Shown in pieces: positions 8,114-17,094 of a DNA stretch of 46,644 bases. A program made the position numbers and the translations under genes. Every line of letters starts with the position of its first letter. Position 1 is the stretch's first letter. The notes below the pieces were generated by a model. It saw only the letters and a list, made by a program, of their open reading frames with translations. It was not told where the DNA came from and ran no database searches. The stretch spans positions 1 to 46,644 of the forward strand of contig CAXYYA010000029.1 in the NCBI GenBank assembly GCA_964293155.1, given 5' to 3'. The DNA is from JAQVEB01 sp028698105 (GTDB lineage Bacteria; Bacteroidota; Bacteroidia; Bacteroidales; Dysgonomonadaceae).

Positions 8114-9448
8114 ATGAGCATGTTAACTATCTCCCTACTCGTTTTGCTGAGCATCGTGCTGATCGTTGTCCTCACATCGTGGACAAAACTCAATGCGTTT
8201 GCGGCGCTGTTCATCGTCGCACTGATGCTTGCCATGGTAACGCTTCCCGGTAAAAACGTGGTGGAAATCCTCAAACAAGGTTTTGGCAGCACCATTGCAT
8301 CCATCGGGTTTCTGATCATTTTCGGCGCCATTATCGCGGTGGTGCTCGAACAAAGCGGCGGCGCCGAAAGCATTGCCAATGCCATTTTCCGGAAAACGGG
8401 ACGCAAACGCGCCGCCGAAGCGATGGGAATTACCGGATTCATTGTAGGATTTCCTATTTTTTGCGATTCGGGATACATTATCATGAGTCAGCTCGCCAAA
8501 ACGTTTAGTGCGAAGGCGAAGATCGTGCTGCCACTGATCGCGTTTGTGTTGGCAACCGCGCTGTATTCCGTGCATTGCCTTGTTCCCACACATCCGGGAG
8601 CATTGGCGGCAAGCGGAATTATCGGCGCAAATATCGGGTTACTCATTCTTCTCGGAACGTTGTTCGCGATTCCTGCGGCCATCGCCGCTTTTCTCTGGAT
8701 CAAATGGCGAACGAAGAACATGAAATACATTGAAGATAAGGAAGAAAATTCCGAAATAAATGTCATTGATCAACAGGACTTGCCTTCGGTCACCCTTTCC
8801 CTGCTTCCCATTGTTGTTCCGTTGTTGCTGATTGCCGTAGGCTCGCTACTCGGTCTGATGGAATTCTCCGAAGGATCCGTTTTCGTCGAAAGCCTCACAT
8901 TCATCGGACATCCGATTATCGCACTGATGATTGGCGTGCTGCTCTCTTTTTTGTTGTTGAAAAGTCGAAAAATTAGTGATTTGAACGTAGTTTTCGAAAA
9001 AGCCATCGAAAAAGCCGGTCCGATACTCATTGTTACCGGTGCAGGCGGAATGTTCGGGTTGGTCATCAAGGAAACCGGTGTGGGCGCTTACGCGGGCGAG
9101 TTTTTGCTGCAAACCGGATTAGGGCTTGCCGTACCGTTTTTAATCGCTTCCATTCTGAAAACGGCGCAAGGCTCGTCAACCGTGGCGATCATAACCTCAG
9201 CTTCTTTTGTAACGCCGATGTTGCCAGCTTTGGGATTGGATTCCGAAACCGGAAAACTGCTGGCGATGATCTCTATGGGAGCCGGATCAATGATGGTTTC
9301 GCATGCCAACGATTCCTATTTCTGGGTGGTTTCCCGCTTTTCGGGAATCAATTCAAATACTACGTTGAAAGTCTATTCGTCGGCTACTATCGTAATGGGA
9401 ATCACCACTTTCCTGTGTGTATGGTCTGCATCGTTTTTTATGCTTTAA
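8114..9448 (+). CDS. GntP-family permease (probable glycerate/gluconate symporter)
   Basis: A 444-residue inner-membrane protein with about 12 hydrophobic segments throughout, and GntP-family features such as GFIVGFPIFCDSGYIIMSQL and KTAQGSSTVAIITSASF. The family imports gluconate or related sugar acids with protons. The next gene, 6 nt downstream, is a glycerate 2-kinase, which points to glycerate as substrate (inference). Start 8114 is chosen because a terminator lies at 8055-8086; a weak -7-like TATTTTTA is at about 8088. Confidence 0.9.
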   Translation: MSMLTISLLVLLSIVLIVVLTSWTKLNAFAALFIVALMLAMVTLPGKNVVEILKQGFGSTIASIGFLIIFGAIIAVVLEQSGGAESIANAIFRKTGRKRAAEAMGITGFIVGFPIFCDSGYIIMSQLAKTFSAKAKIVLPLIAFVLATALYSVHCLVPTHPGALAASGIIGANIGLLILLGTLFAIPAAIAAFLWIKWRTKNMKYIEDKEENSEINVIDQQDLPSVTLSLLPIVVPLLLIAVGSLLGLMEFSEGSVFVESLTFIGHPIIALMIGVLLSFLLLKSRKISDLNVVFEKAIEKAGPILIVTGAGGMFGLVIKETGVGAYAGEFLLQTGLGLAVPFLIASILKTAQGSSTVAIITSASFVTPMLPALGLDSETGKLLAMISMGAGSMMVSHANDSYFWVVSRFSGINSNTTLKVYSSATIVMGITTFLCVWSASFFML

Positions 9449-9454
9449 TTCACT

Positions 9455-10753
9455 ATGAAACAGAGAGCCGAACAAATCTTTCTTGCCGGAGTGCAAAGTG
9501 TGTTGCCCGACCGATTGATACGCAATAGCCTGAAAATTGGAGATAGCACGTTGTTCGTGAATGAAAAACGGTTTAATCTTTCCGATTTCGAAAATGTATT
9601 TGTGCTTGGAATGGGAAAAGCTTCCGCATTGATGGCGAAGGAAATTGAAAATATTTTTGGCGAAAGAATTACCGGCGGGCATGTGGTGACCAAATACGGG
9701 CATGGAACGGAATTGCAGCGCATTTCGCTAACCGAAGCCGGGCACCCGATCCCAGATGCCAATGGCATTGCAGGAACCAAAAAAATATTCGAAATTGCGC
9801 GTAACGCAACCCAAAACGACCTTGTGAGCTGCCTTATTTCCGGCGGGGCATCGGCGTTGCTGGCCGATTTCCCTTCGGGAGCTTCGCTCGATGATTTGAA
9901 ACGCACCAACGAATTGCTGGTTACCTGCGGCGCGGATATTCACGAGATCAATATGGTGCGCAAGCACCTTTCCCACGTGAAAGGCGGACAGTTGGCGCAA
10001 GCTATCTATCCGGCAACGACTATCGGGTTGATCTTATCGGACGTTGTTGGCGACAAATTAGATGTAATTGCTTCCGGCCCAACGGTTGCCGATACGTCCA
10101 CTTTCGCGGATGCGATGTCGGTGGTAGAAAAGTACAAACTTCCACTCTCCGCTCCCATGGCCCGTTATCTCGAAAGAGGATTGAGCGGCGACGTTCCCGA
10201 AACGCCCAAGTCTTCGGATAAAATTTTCGGAAGGGTACATAATTTTCTGATCGGGAGCAATCGCATTGCGTTGCAAGCCGCTGCCGAAAAAGCAGGCAAC
10301 ATCGGTTTTAAATCTCATATTATCACCGATACCTTGCAGGGAGACGTTCTGGATGTGGCGGAATATATTTTGCGAATCATTCAAAACTTTCAGCAGGAAC
10401 GCAAACCTCTTTGCCTGCTTTTCGGAGGAGAACCTACGGTTCACGTATCGGGGAAAGGCCTTGGTGGACGTAACCAGCATCTGGCGCTTTATCTGGCCAC
10501 GCGAATAAGCGGACGACAAAACATTGCCATTCTCTGCGCCGGAACCGACGGCACCGACGGCCCAACCGATGCTGCCGGAGCGGTTATTGATAATGAAACG
10601 GTTGCTGATGCAGCAAAGAAAAACATTGAGCCACAAATTTTTCTTCAAAATTCGGATTCCTATCGTTTCTTCCAACGCGTTGGTGGACATATTATTACGG
10701 GAAACACCCGAACCAACGTAATGGATATGGTGGTTGTGCTGATGAATAATTAA
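9455..10753 (+). CDS. Glycerate 2-kinase, MOFRL/DUF4147 type
   Basis: Phosphorylates D-glycerate to 2-phosphoglycerate, which enters lower glycolysis. At 432 aa it has the N-terminal DUF4147 domain (VFVLGMGKASALMA near 50-63, CLISGGASALL near 128-138, GADIHEINMVRKHLSHVKGG near 163-182) and the C-terminal MOFRL domain (LLFGGEPTVHVSG, GGRNQHLAL, CAGTDGTDGPTDAAGA). It lies 6 nt after the permease and is probably translationally coupled. This looks like the class II GckA/TtuD type, not GlxK. Confidence 0.93.
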   Translation: MKQRAEQIFLAGVQSVLPDRLIRNSLKIGDSTLFVNEKRFNLSDFENVFVLGMGKASALMAKEIENIFGERITGGHVVTKYGHGTELQRISLTEAGHPIPDANGIAGTKKIFEIARNATQNDLVSCLISGGASALLADFPSGASLDDLKRTNELLVTCGADIHEINMVRKHLSHVKGGQLAQAIYPATTIGLILSDVVGDKLDVIASGPTVADTSTFADAMSVVEKYKLPLSAPMARYLERGLSGDVPETPKSSDKIFGRVHNFLIGSNRIALQAAAEKAGNIGFKSHIITDTLQGDVLDVAEYILRIIQNFQQERKPLCLLFGGEPTVHVSGKGLGGRNQHLALYLATRISGRQNIAILCAGTDGTDGPTDAAGAVIDNETVADAAKKNIEPQIFLQNSDSYRFFQRVGGHIITGNTRTNVMDMVVVLMNN

Positions 10754-10892
10754 AATTAATGAACAAAAATTCCCTGAAAATCATTAAAATAGTAAACACA
10801 TACAAAAAACACAAACCGAAATAAACATTCTATTGTTTTTTCAGTCAAAGAGATAAGTTAAAAGAGTTATAAACCTTTTAAAACCAAAAAAA

Positions 10893-11837
10893 ATGAAAAA
10901 AGTTATACTGAAATCAACAATCGCTCTCACAGCGCTCATCATGGCGCTGGGTTTCACAAGTTGCGGAACCTCATATTACGGAGCATCGGGAGATGGTTAG
11001 TACGATAACTATTACGATTACAACCCTGTTTGGGCTCCCGATTATTACATGGGAACACGTTATTATTACTTCCCCGACATCGAAACGTATTACGATTTGG
11101 CCACGCGCAATTTCGTATATCTTTATAACGGTCAATGGCTTTTCGCGCCAAGCTTGCCGATGATGTATTCCGGTTTCGACCTGTACAACTCGTTCATCGT
11201 GATCGTAAACCGTAATATTTACAACCCGTGGTTGCATCACCATTTTTATAACTCCCATTATCCGCGTTACTATTATATTGATTACTACGATTATAGCAAC
11301 ATACCGTACGTAAGAGGTTACAATGAGAACGGAAGGCGAGCCGTTTACTGGAAAAACAATGAACGCAATCGCGCCCGCGAGTGGGGTGACCGAAGCATAC
11401 GCGAAGGCCGCGATTTTAAATATTCCAGCGACGATCGTCGCGTGCAGCAGGAAGTTACGCGCCGAACCACGCAACGCGTTGCTACATCGCCGAGCGATGT
11501 TAGAGAAATCGGAAATACCGACGAAGGGCGCATCACAAGCCGCGATGCATATCCTGCAACCAATCGTCAAACCACAACATCACGCAGTTCAGGGACTACC
11601 ACTCGTCAAACCGCGCCCGAAAATCGTCGCGCAACTACCCGCTCGGAAGAAACGAACTATTACGGTGGTTCCATCGGACAACCGGTGAGAGTGGAACCGC
11701 AAATGCGCGAAAATACAAGCGGAAGAACAGCTACCACCACGCGAGAGAGCTCAACTTCTTCCTCAAGAAGTTCCGAAAGTGGAACCTCAACGCGCAGTAC
11801 GGAAACCTCCCGCTCTTCTTCAGGTGGACGCAGGTAA
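10893..11837 (+). pseudogene. Tyr-rich, Ser/Thr/Arg-tailed lipoprotein interrupted by an amber codon
   Basis: The frame from ATG 10893 encodes a lipoprotein signal (MKKVILKSTIALTALIMALG then FTSC, Cys at 24), reaches TAG at 10998-11000 (codon 36), then stays open in the same frame to TAA at 11835-11837. After the stop the protein is Tyr-rich (YDNYYDYNPVWAPDYYMGTR), with a basic middle and a Ser/Thr/Arg low-complexity tail ending SSSGGRR. The downstream part alone would start at ATG 11049 without an export signal. The protein at 22620-23945 has a similar composition and the same GGRR end. This is either a recent nonsense mutation, a sequence error or readthrough; the rest looks undamaged. Confidence 0.8.
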
Positions 11838-11863
11838 AACGGATAACTCAATAAATAAACCAA

Positions 11864-11896
11864 AAACGGCGACTTTTTAAGGTCGCCGTTTGTTTT
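11864..11896 (+). terminator. Intrinsic terminator
   Basis: Perfect 10-bp stem AAACGGCGAC (11864-11873) / GTCGCCGTTT (11882-11891), 8-nt loop, T-rich 3' side. It lies 27 nt after the interrupted lipoprotein frame, which suggests that unit was transcribed as one gene. Confidence 0.8.
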
Positions 11897-11911
11897 ATGC
11901 AGTTGAAAAAC

Positions 11912-12574
11912 TCACCAATCTATCGGTTTCTTGCCGTGAGCAATCAGATATTCGTTTGCTTTGCTAAAGTGCTTATTTCCAAAGAATCCCCGATGAGCCG
12001 ATAAAGGAGAAGGATGTGGCGATTTTAAAATAAGGTGCCTGTTCGCATCAATATTCTCTCCTTTTCGTTGCGCGTACGCGCCCCAAAGGATAAACACCAG
12101 ATGATCGCGTTCGTTGGCAAGGTGCCGGATAGCCGCGTCGGTAAACTCCTCCCACCCTTTTCCCTGATGCGATCCGGCTCTGTGAGCCTGAACCGTAAGG
12201 GTTGCGTTCAGCAAAAGCACGCCCTGCCGGGCCCATCGTTCCAAATTTCCCGAACGTGGTATGGGTTTGCCCAAATCATCGTGAATTTCTTTGTGAATAT
12301 TGACCAACGATGGCGGAATCTGCACATCATCATTCACCGAAAAACACAATCCGTGTGCCTGCCCCGGTTCGTGGTATGGGTCCTGACCGACGATAACCAC
12401 TTCCACATCATCAAACGGACAAGTGTCGAAAGCATTAAAAATGAGCCTGGCGGGCGGGTATATTTTTTTTGTACTGTATTCACGACGCACAAAATCCGTG
12501 AGTTTCTCAAAATAAGGCTTTTCAAATTCAGGCATTAAATGTTGTTTCCAACTGTTTTCGATATTTACATCCAT
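11912..12574 (-). CDS. ung: Uracil-DNA glycosylase, family 1
   Basis: Removes uracil from DNA, starting base-excision repair. At 220 aa it is a typical family 1 enzyme: water-activating motif GQDPYH with Asp at 65, uracil-binding LLLNATLTV (about 120-128), LVFILWGAYAQ (159-169) and the DNA-intercalation loop HPSPLSAHRGF with catalytic His 187. It stands alone, convergent with the gene at 10893 and followed on its 5' side by a MITE-like element. Confidence 0.97.
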   Translation of the reverse strand: MDVNIENSWKQHLMPEFEKPYFEKLTDFVRREYSTKKIYPPARLIFNAFDTCPFDDVEVVIVGQDPYHEPGQAHGLCFSVNDDVQIPPSLVNIHKEIHDDLGKPIPRSGNLERWARQGVLLLNATLTVQAHRAGSHQGKGWEEFTDAAIRHLANERDHLVFILWGAYAQRKGENIDANRHLILKSPHPSPLSAHRGFFGNKHFSKANEYLIAHGKKPIDW

Positions 12575-12630
12575 GATTATTTCGGTTTTAGAGCACTAAA
12601 ATACAAAATTCATTTGTAACGGTAAAAAAG

Positions 12631-12811
12631 AAAGAAGTCGTCTCAAAAGTATTACTGTAGTTTCATTTTGTCATGTTGAACGAAGTGAAACATCTACATT
12701 GTCAAGCTAAATAGATTCTTCATTTCTCCGCCAGTTGGCGGATCCATTCTCCCGATACGAGTTATCGGGAGACAATTTGATAGCAGATTTTACTTTTGAG
12801 ACAACCTCTTT
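12631..12811. mobile_element. MITE-like element (181 bp, terminal inverted repeats)
   Basis: The 21-bp terminal inverted repeats at 12631-12651 and 12791-12811 differ at two positions and share the core GTCTCAAAAGTA. No coding frame lies inside. The interior holds two perfect hairpins: TCCGCCA/TGGCGGA (12727-12742) and TCTCCCGATA/TATCGGGAGA (12748-12772). It sits between ung and asnA. The ends resemble those of Bacteroidota IS-derived elements, but I cannot name the parent. No clear target duplication is visible. Confidence 0.7.
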
Positions 12812-12836
12812 ATCACGATTTTAGAGAAAAATTATT

Positions 12837-13874
12837 TCAAATAAGAAAAATATTATTCGCTTTAGCTTTTTCGCGCATCTCTTTCGGCCATATACTCGCC
12901 TGAATCTCACCGATATGCGCTTTTCTCAAATAATACATACACAACCGCGACTGCCCTATGCCGCCGCCAATGGAAAGTGGAAGCTCCTCGTTCAACAGCC
13001 GTTGATGAAAATATAACTGCGAACGATCTTCTTTTCCGGTCAGCAGCAATTGTTTTTGCAGGGCGTTCTTATCCACCCGGATTCCCATGGACGAAAGTTC
13101 CATGCCCCGGCCTAAGATGCTGTTCCAAACAAACAAATCGCCATTTAGCCCTTCATATCCTTCTTCGTTTTTCGTCGTCCAGTCGTCGTAGTCCGGTGCA
13201 CGCCCGTCGTGCGGTTCGCCATTAGACAGTTTCCCTCCTATCCCGAAGATAAAAACGGAACCATATTCTTCCGAAACGGCATCTTCACGTTCTTTTACCG
13301 ACAAACCGGGATATTTTTTTAACAGTTCTTCAGCGTGAATAAACGTGATCTGTCGCGGTAGTTCCGGCTTTATTTCCGGAAATGATTCCGATACCAGATA
13401 CTCGGTACGAAGCATAGCGCCGTAAATCCGGTTCACCACCGATTTTAAGAAAGCTATCGTTCTATCACTCTCATCTATAACCATTTCCCAATCCCACTGA
13501 TCAACGTAAAGTGAATGCAGGTTATCCAACTCTTCATCGGCGCGGATGGCATTCATATCCGTGTAAATACCAAATCCTCTTTCAATTTCATAGTCTGCGA
13601 GCGTCATGCGTTTCCATTTAGCCAGGGAGTGGACAATTTCGGCCGTGGCATCGTTCATATCTTTTATGGGAAAGCTCACGGGACGTTCCACACCGTTCAG
13701 ATCATCGTTAATTCCGGTACCTTTTTCTACAAAAAGAGGGGCTGTAACGCGCCGCAAACGCAATTCCGACGACAAACTTTGTTGAAAAAAATCTTTGATG
13801 TTCTTAATCCCCAGTTCTGTTTGTTTAAGGTTTAAAAGTGGTTTATAACCTTTAGGGATAAATAGTTTCGACAT
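12837..13874 (-). CDS. asnA: Aspartate-ammonia ligase
   Basis: Makes asparagine from aspartate, ammonia and ATP in the cytoplasm. The 345-residue length and the whole sequence fit AsnA, which resembles class II tRNA synthetases. Visible family blocks are the N-terminal FFQQSLSSELRLRRVTAPLF, the DQWDWEMV segment and the C-terminal GGGIGQSRLCMYYLRKAHIGE motif 3-like block. A strong consensus promoter precedes it. It appears monocistronic. Confidence 0.96.
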   Translation of the reverse strand: MSKLFIPKGYKPLLNLKQTELGIKNIKDFFQQSLSSELRLRRVTAPLFVEKGTGINDDLNGVERPVSFPIKDMNDATAEIVHSLAKWKRMTLADYEIERGFGIYTDMNAIRADEELDNLHSLYVDQWDWEMVIDESDRTIAFLKSVVNRIYGAMLRTEYLVSESFPEIKPELPRQITFIHAEELLKKYPGLSVKEREDAVSEEYGSVFIFGIGGKLSNGEPHDGRAPDYDDWTTKNEEGYEGLNGDLFVWNSILGRGMELSSMGIRVDKNALQKQLLLTGKEDRSQLYFHQRLLNEELPLSIGGGIGQSRLCMYYLRKAHIGEIQASIWPKEMREKAKANNIFLI

Positions 13875-13921
13875 AATTTTAGTGTTTATTTTCTATTTCG
13901 TGTAGATGTTATTTTGATTTG

Positions 13922-13953
13922 CAAAGATAAAAATATTTATCTATTTTGTCAAA
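13922..13953 (-). promoter_or_regulatory. asnA promoter
   Basis: Minus-strand -33 box TTTG (13950-13953) and -7 box TATCTTTG (13922-13929), separated by 20 nt, match the Bacteroidota consensus. Predicted transcription start is near 13915, leaving a leader of about 40 nt. Confidence 0.7.
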
Positions 13954-14049
13954 GAATAACCGATATTAATTTCAAATTGCTTAAAATTAATACACATTGA
14001 ATGAAAATAGTAAATTTATTGCGGAGCAGAAATTTGTTCGGGATGAACT

Positions 14050-14961
14050 CTATACATCAAGTTTGCCAGTCAATTCGGTAACGGACGAAATGTTGTGCCT
14101 GTCCAGATAAGCTTCTATCCCTTCCAGTACTTTCACCGAAACTGCGGGATCAATAAAGTTATACGTCCCGATTTGAATCGCAGCGGAACCGGCAAGCATA
14201 AATTCAATGGCGTCTTTCCAATTTGCGATACCTCCCATACCGATAATCGGAATTTTAACGGCATTATACACCTGCCACACCATGCGCAAAGCGATGGGTT
14301 TGATACATGGCCCCGACAAACCACCTGTGATTGTGGATAATAACGGTTTTCTGCGCTCGGCATCAATAGCCATGCCTAAGAACGTATTCACCAGTGAAAC
14401 CGAATCGGCTCCCTCGTCTTCAACCGACCGGGCAATATCGGCGATATCGGTAACGTTTGGCGAGAGTTTTACGATCAACGTTTTAGGATAAACCGCGCGC
14501 ACGGCCCTCGTAACTTGCGCCGCGGAAGCGCAGGTTGTCCCAAACGCCATGCCACCTTCCTTGACATTGGGACAGGAAATATTGAGCTCTATAGCCGGAA
14601 TTTTATCCAGATTAACCAGTTTTTCAGTGCATTGCACGTAATCCTCAACCGTGGAACCCGATACATTCACAATAATATGCGTATCGTAATCCTTTATTTC
14701 GGGATAAATGTGATCCACAAAATAGTCCACGCCTTTATTCTGCAACCCCACCGCGTTTAACATGCCCGACGGCGTTTCGGCCATACGCGGATAATCGTTG
14801 CCCTGACGCGGTTCAAGGGTCGTGCCTTTTACAAAAATACCACCTAAACGGCCCAGATCAAAAAAATCGGCATATTCCGTACCATATCCGAACGTGCCGG
14901 AAGCCGTCATTACCGGATTTTTCAACTGTAAATTTCCTATTTTTACGTTCAATCTGTCCAT
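14050..14961 (-). CDS. pyrD: Dihydroorotate dehydrogenase B, catalytic subunit
   Basis: FMN subunit that oxidises dihydroorotate to orotate in pyrimidine synthesis; class 1B, NAD-dependent through PyrK. At 303 aa it has the FMN-binding barrel, the NISCPN motif with the likely catalytic Cys at 130, LIVKLSPNVTDI, and the C-terminal phosphate site GMGGIANWKDAIEFMLAGSAAIQIGT. Its start overlaps the end of pyrK by 13 nt, so the pair is translationally coupled and forms one heterotetramer. Confidence 0.95.
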   Translation of the reverse strand: MDRLNVKIGNLQLKNPVMTASGTFGYGTEYADFFDLGRLGGIFVKGTTLEPRQGNDYPRMAETPSGMLNAVGLQNKGVDYFVDHIYPEIKDYDTHIIVNVSGSTVEDYVQCTEKLVNLDKIPAIELNISCPNVKEGGMAFGTTCASAAQVTRAVRAVYPKTLIVKLSPNVTDIADIARSVEDEGADSVSLVNTFLGMAIDAERRKPLLSTITGGLSGPCIKPIALRMVWQVYNAVKIPIIGMGGIANWKDAIEFMLAGSAAIQIGTYNFIDPAVSVKVLEGIEAYLDRHNISSVTELTGKLDV

Positions 14962-15728
14962 GTGAGTTCTTTTATATTAAAAACGGGACCTTCTGTGCAG
15001 GCGCATACGTTTCCGCGCGTAGTTTTTTCGATGCAACACAAACATGCGCCAAAACCGCACGCCATTAGATTCTCGAGCGACACTTCGCATTCGGTGTTAT
15101 TCTCGTGCGCATGCTTCGCAACAGCCACCATCATTGGTTTTGGGCCGCAGGTGTAGATAAAATCGTATTTTTTTTCTTTCAGAATGGTGTGATGGGTAAC
15201 AAAACCTTTGTCACCTTTTGTTCCATCTTCGGTAGTACAATAAACGGTGCCGTATTTTTCGAATTCAGGAAGTTGCAACAAATCTTTTTCCGAGCGTCCT
15301 CCAATGATAAAATCGGGCGAAAAACCATTTTCTTTCAATATTTTACCCAAAAACAACATGGGAGCTGTTCCCACACCGCCGCCAATAAGCAACGTTTTAG
15401 CTGCCTTGTCCTTTGGCAGGGTAAACGATTTTCCCAAAGGCAAAACAATGTTCAGCGTGCTACCTTCCTGCGCAGCACACATACTTGCGGTGCCCTGGCC
15501 AATATTTTGAACAAGCAACCACATCTCATTGGTTTCTTCATCTATAAAATTCACAGAGATCGGGCGTCGGAGAAAGGTTGTCGGGGAATCGGCAACCAAT
15601 ACCTGAACGAACTGTCCCGGATACATGGGAGGCAACTTTTCGTTTGTCGCAGGGGTGACCTTAAGCAGATGATTCTGATCATTGAGTGGTTGGTTTGACC
15701 TAACAACAAAATCGAGGACTTTTTTCAT
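14949..15728 (-). CDS. pyrK: Dihydroorotate dehydrogenase electron-transfer subunit
   Basis: FAD and [2Fe-2S] subunit that carries electrons from PyrD to NAD. At 259 aa: ferredoxin-reductase-type FAD domain with RRPISVNF, an NAD-binding domain (TLLIGGGVGTAPMLFLGK) and a C-terminal cysteine cluster, ACGFGACLCC...NVCAC, that holds the cluster. It is the first gene of the pyrK-pyrD pair, preceded by a -7 box at 15766. Confidence 0.95.
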   Translation of the reverse strand: MKKVLDFVVRSNQPLNDQNHLLKVTPATNEKLPPMYPGQFVQVLVADSPTTFLRRPISVNFIDEETNEMWLLVQNIGQGTASMCAAQEGSTLNIVLPLGKSFTLPKDKAAKTLLIGGGVGTAPMLFLGKILKENGFSPDFIIGGRSEKDLLQLPEFEKYGTVYCTTEDGTKGDKGFVTHHTILKEKKYDFIYTCGPKPMMVAVAKHAHENNTECEVSLENLMACGFGACLCCIEKTTRGNVCACTEGPVFNIKELTWTD

Positions 15729-15765
15729 TCGGTTGCGGAGTTTATGCGAATACTGTTTTATACTG

Positions 15766-15773
15766 CAAAGTTA
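15766..15773 (-). promoter_or_regulatory. Putative pyrK-pyrD promoter (-7 box)
   Basis: Minus-strand TAACTTTG matches TAnnTTTG, 38 nt upstream of the pyrK start. No clear -33 box. Confidence 0.45.
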
Positions 15774-15811
15774 CAAAAAAGAAAACGCACTAAGACATAA
15801 AAATCGGATGA

Positions 15812-16261
15812 TTAACGGGGAATAAATGTCTCGAAAGTGCTGTCGTCATAATAAATAATTATTTGATTAATTTTTTTGACAGGATTATTTATTATGCCAA
15901 TTGACTTACTACCAGAATCTTGTTCTGTTTTTGGATGTTGTTTAACCTCGATTTCCTTGCTGTTTTCCATGTTTTTCGATTCACCGGACATATTTATTTT
16001 ATCCTGATTGAATAAATCGCGTTCTTTGGGTAGCGAATCCACATCAATGCCTTCCTTATACATGGAACCTTTCCCGTTCAACAACCATTCGGGATTAATG
16101 TAATCCATTTCCGAAAGAATTTTGGTCACAACATCCAGGCTTGGATTATTTCGTCCATTCAGGATATGCGATATCACTGCCCGGTTTATCTCTAACCTGT
16201 CGGCAAATTTAGCCGGACTCAGGTTTTCGTTCTCCATAATTTGCTTAATCCGATCTTTCAT
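15812..16261 (-). CDS. XRE-family helix-turn-helix regulator
   Basis: A small DNA-binding protein of 149 aa from the ATG at 16261 (MKDRIKQIMENENL); 13 further codons upstream look non-coding. Residues 1-60 form a Cro/C1-type HTH (SPAKFADRLEINRAVISHILNGRNNPSLDVVTKIL). The tail (75-149) is polar and low-complexity, with a final IIIYYDDSTFETF segment. Such genes are common in Bacteroidales and their targets are unknown. It faces 0.83 kb of AT-rich DNA with a promoter at 16311, so that region could hold its operators (inference). Confidence 0.85.
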   Translation of the reverse strand: MKDRIKQIMENENLSPAKFADRLEINRAVISHILNGRNNPSLDVVTKILSEMDYINPEWLLNGKGSMYKEGIDVDSLPKERDLFNQDKINMSGESKNMENSKEIEVKQHPKTEQDSGSKSIGIINNPVKKINQIIIYYDDSTFETFIPR

Positions 16262-16310
16262 AAAATACGATTTATACGAATGAAAAAATATACAAAACAA
16301 AAGTATCGCA

Positions 16311-16318
16311 CAAATGTA
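16311..16318 (-). promoter_or_regulatory. Putative XRE-gene promoter (-7 box)
   Basis: Minus-strand TACATTTG matches TAnnTTTG, about 50 nt upstream of the start at 16261. Several TTG/TTTG candidates lie upstream at irregular spacing. Confidence 0.4.
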
Positions 16319-17008
16319 AAAACAATAAATAACAAATGAAAATTATTTCTATATAGATTTGTTGATTACAAAAATACATCAATCAGATACATTTGTAATA
16401 TGCAAAAGATATCATATTTCTAACTTTCATATTACCAATTAAATTATTTATTCGTTATATTTTTATATATATCTGATATTAATTTGTTTATAATCTATAA
16501 AATCGAGATATTTAACAATAAAAATACCTTTTAAGCCGAAGAGATGCTGAATGTCTTATCCATAGCTTTATTTATTCCAAATAAGTAATTGATATATTTA
16601 TTATTAGTGAATAAATTCAAAGAAGATACGATTTGTTAAACAACATAATTTACAATATTAAATAGAATATTATTGAAGCAATGCGAGGAATTATCATTTG
16701 TTATTCGCATTTCGATTCACAAATGTTCCACCAACCTAACAACAATTGTGTATTTATCAATGGAAAATATATTACATGAAAAGTGTATTTTTATAATATG
16801 CAGGATAAATGAACCGGGATTTTTTTAAGATTTCGTCAATTGTATTGCGGATCAAAGACTCTAAACCCGTTATTTTCTGCTTACATGTCTCAAAACCACA
16901 CAACGGTATTGGAAAACGGAAATATGCGGCTCTAAACCTGCTTGATATTCATGTAACCTATTATAAAATAGGATATTAAATCGAATTTTCTGTGTTAGCT
17001 TTTTGTTT

Positions 17009-17025
17009 CAGATAATTTTTATCTG
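17009..17025. promoter_or_regulatory. Candidate operator upstream of glutathione peroxidase
   Basis: Perfect inverted repeat CAGATAA / TTATCTG with a 3-nt centre, 70 nt before the peroxidase start. A dyad of this size could be a regulator site or a small hairpin. It does not match the PerR or OxyR consensus I know. Confidence 0.35.
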
Positions 17026-17094
17026 TATAAAATGAACAGAAACAGTTCTTTTACCGTTACAATTGCGTATTTCACCATAAAATAAAATTACGCA

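Larger units (their letters stand above)
16262..17094. other. 833-bp AT-rich intergenic region
   Basis: Clearly more AT-rich than its surroundings. It holds the -7 box of the XRE gene (16311-16318), unassigned TAnnTTTG matches at 16354-16361 and 16388-16395 on plus and at 16369-16376 on minus, and a palindrome at 17009-17025. A 56-codon plus-strand frame at 16809-16979 begins MNRDFFKISSIVLRIKDSKP; I do not recognise it and doubt it is a gene. I see no tRNA, IS end or clear pseudogene. Confidence 0.6.

Noticed and set aside
10058..10690. 210-codon frame antisense to the glycerate kinase gene
   Set aside because: The kinase on the other strand is clear and the antisense product has no domain features.
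16809..16979. 56-codon frame in the AT-rich gap
   Set aside because: No known family, no promoter at the right distance, atypical composition.
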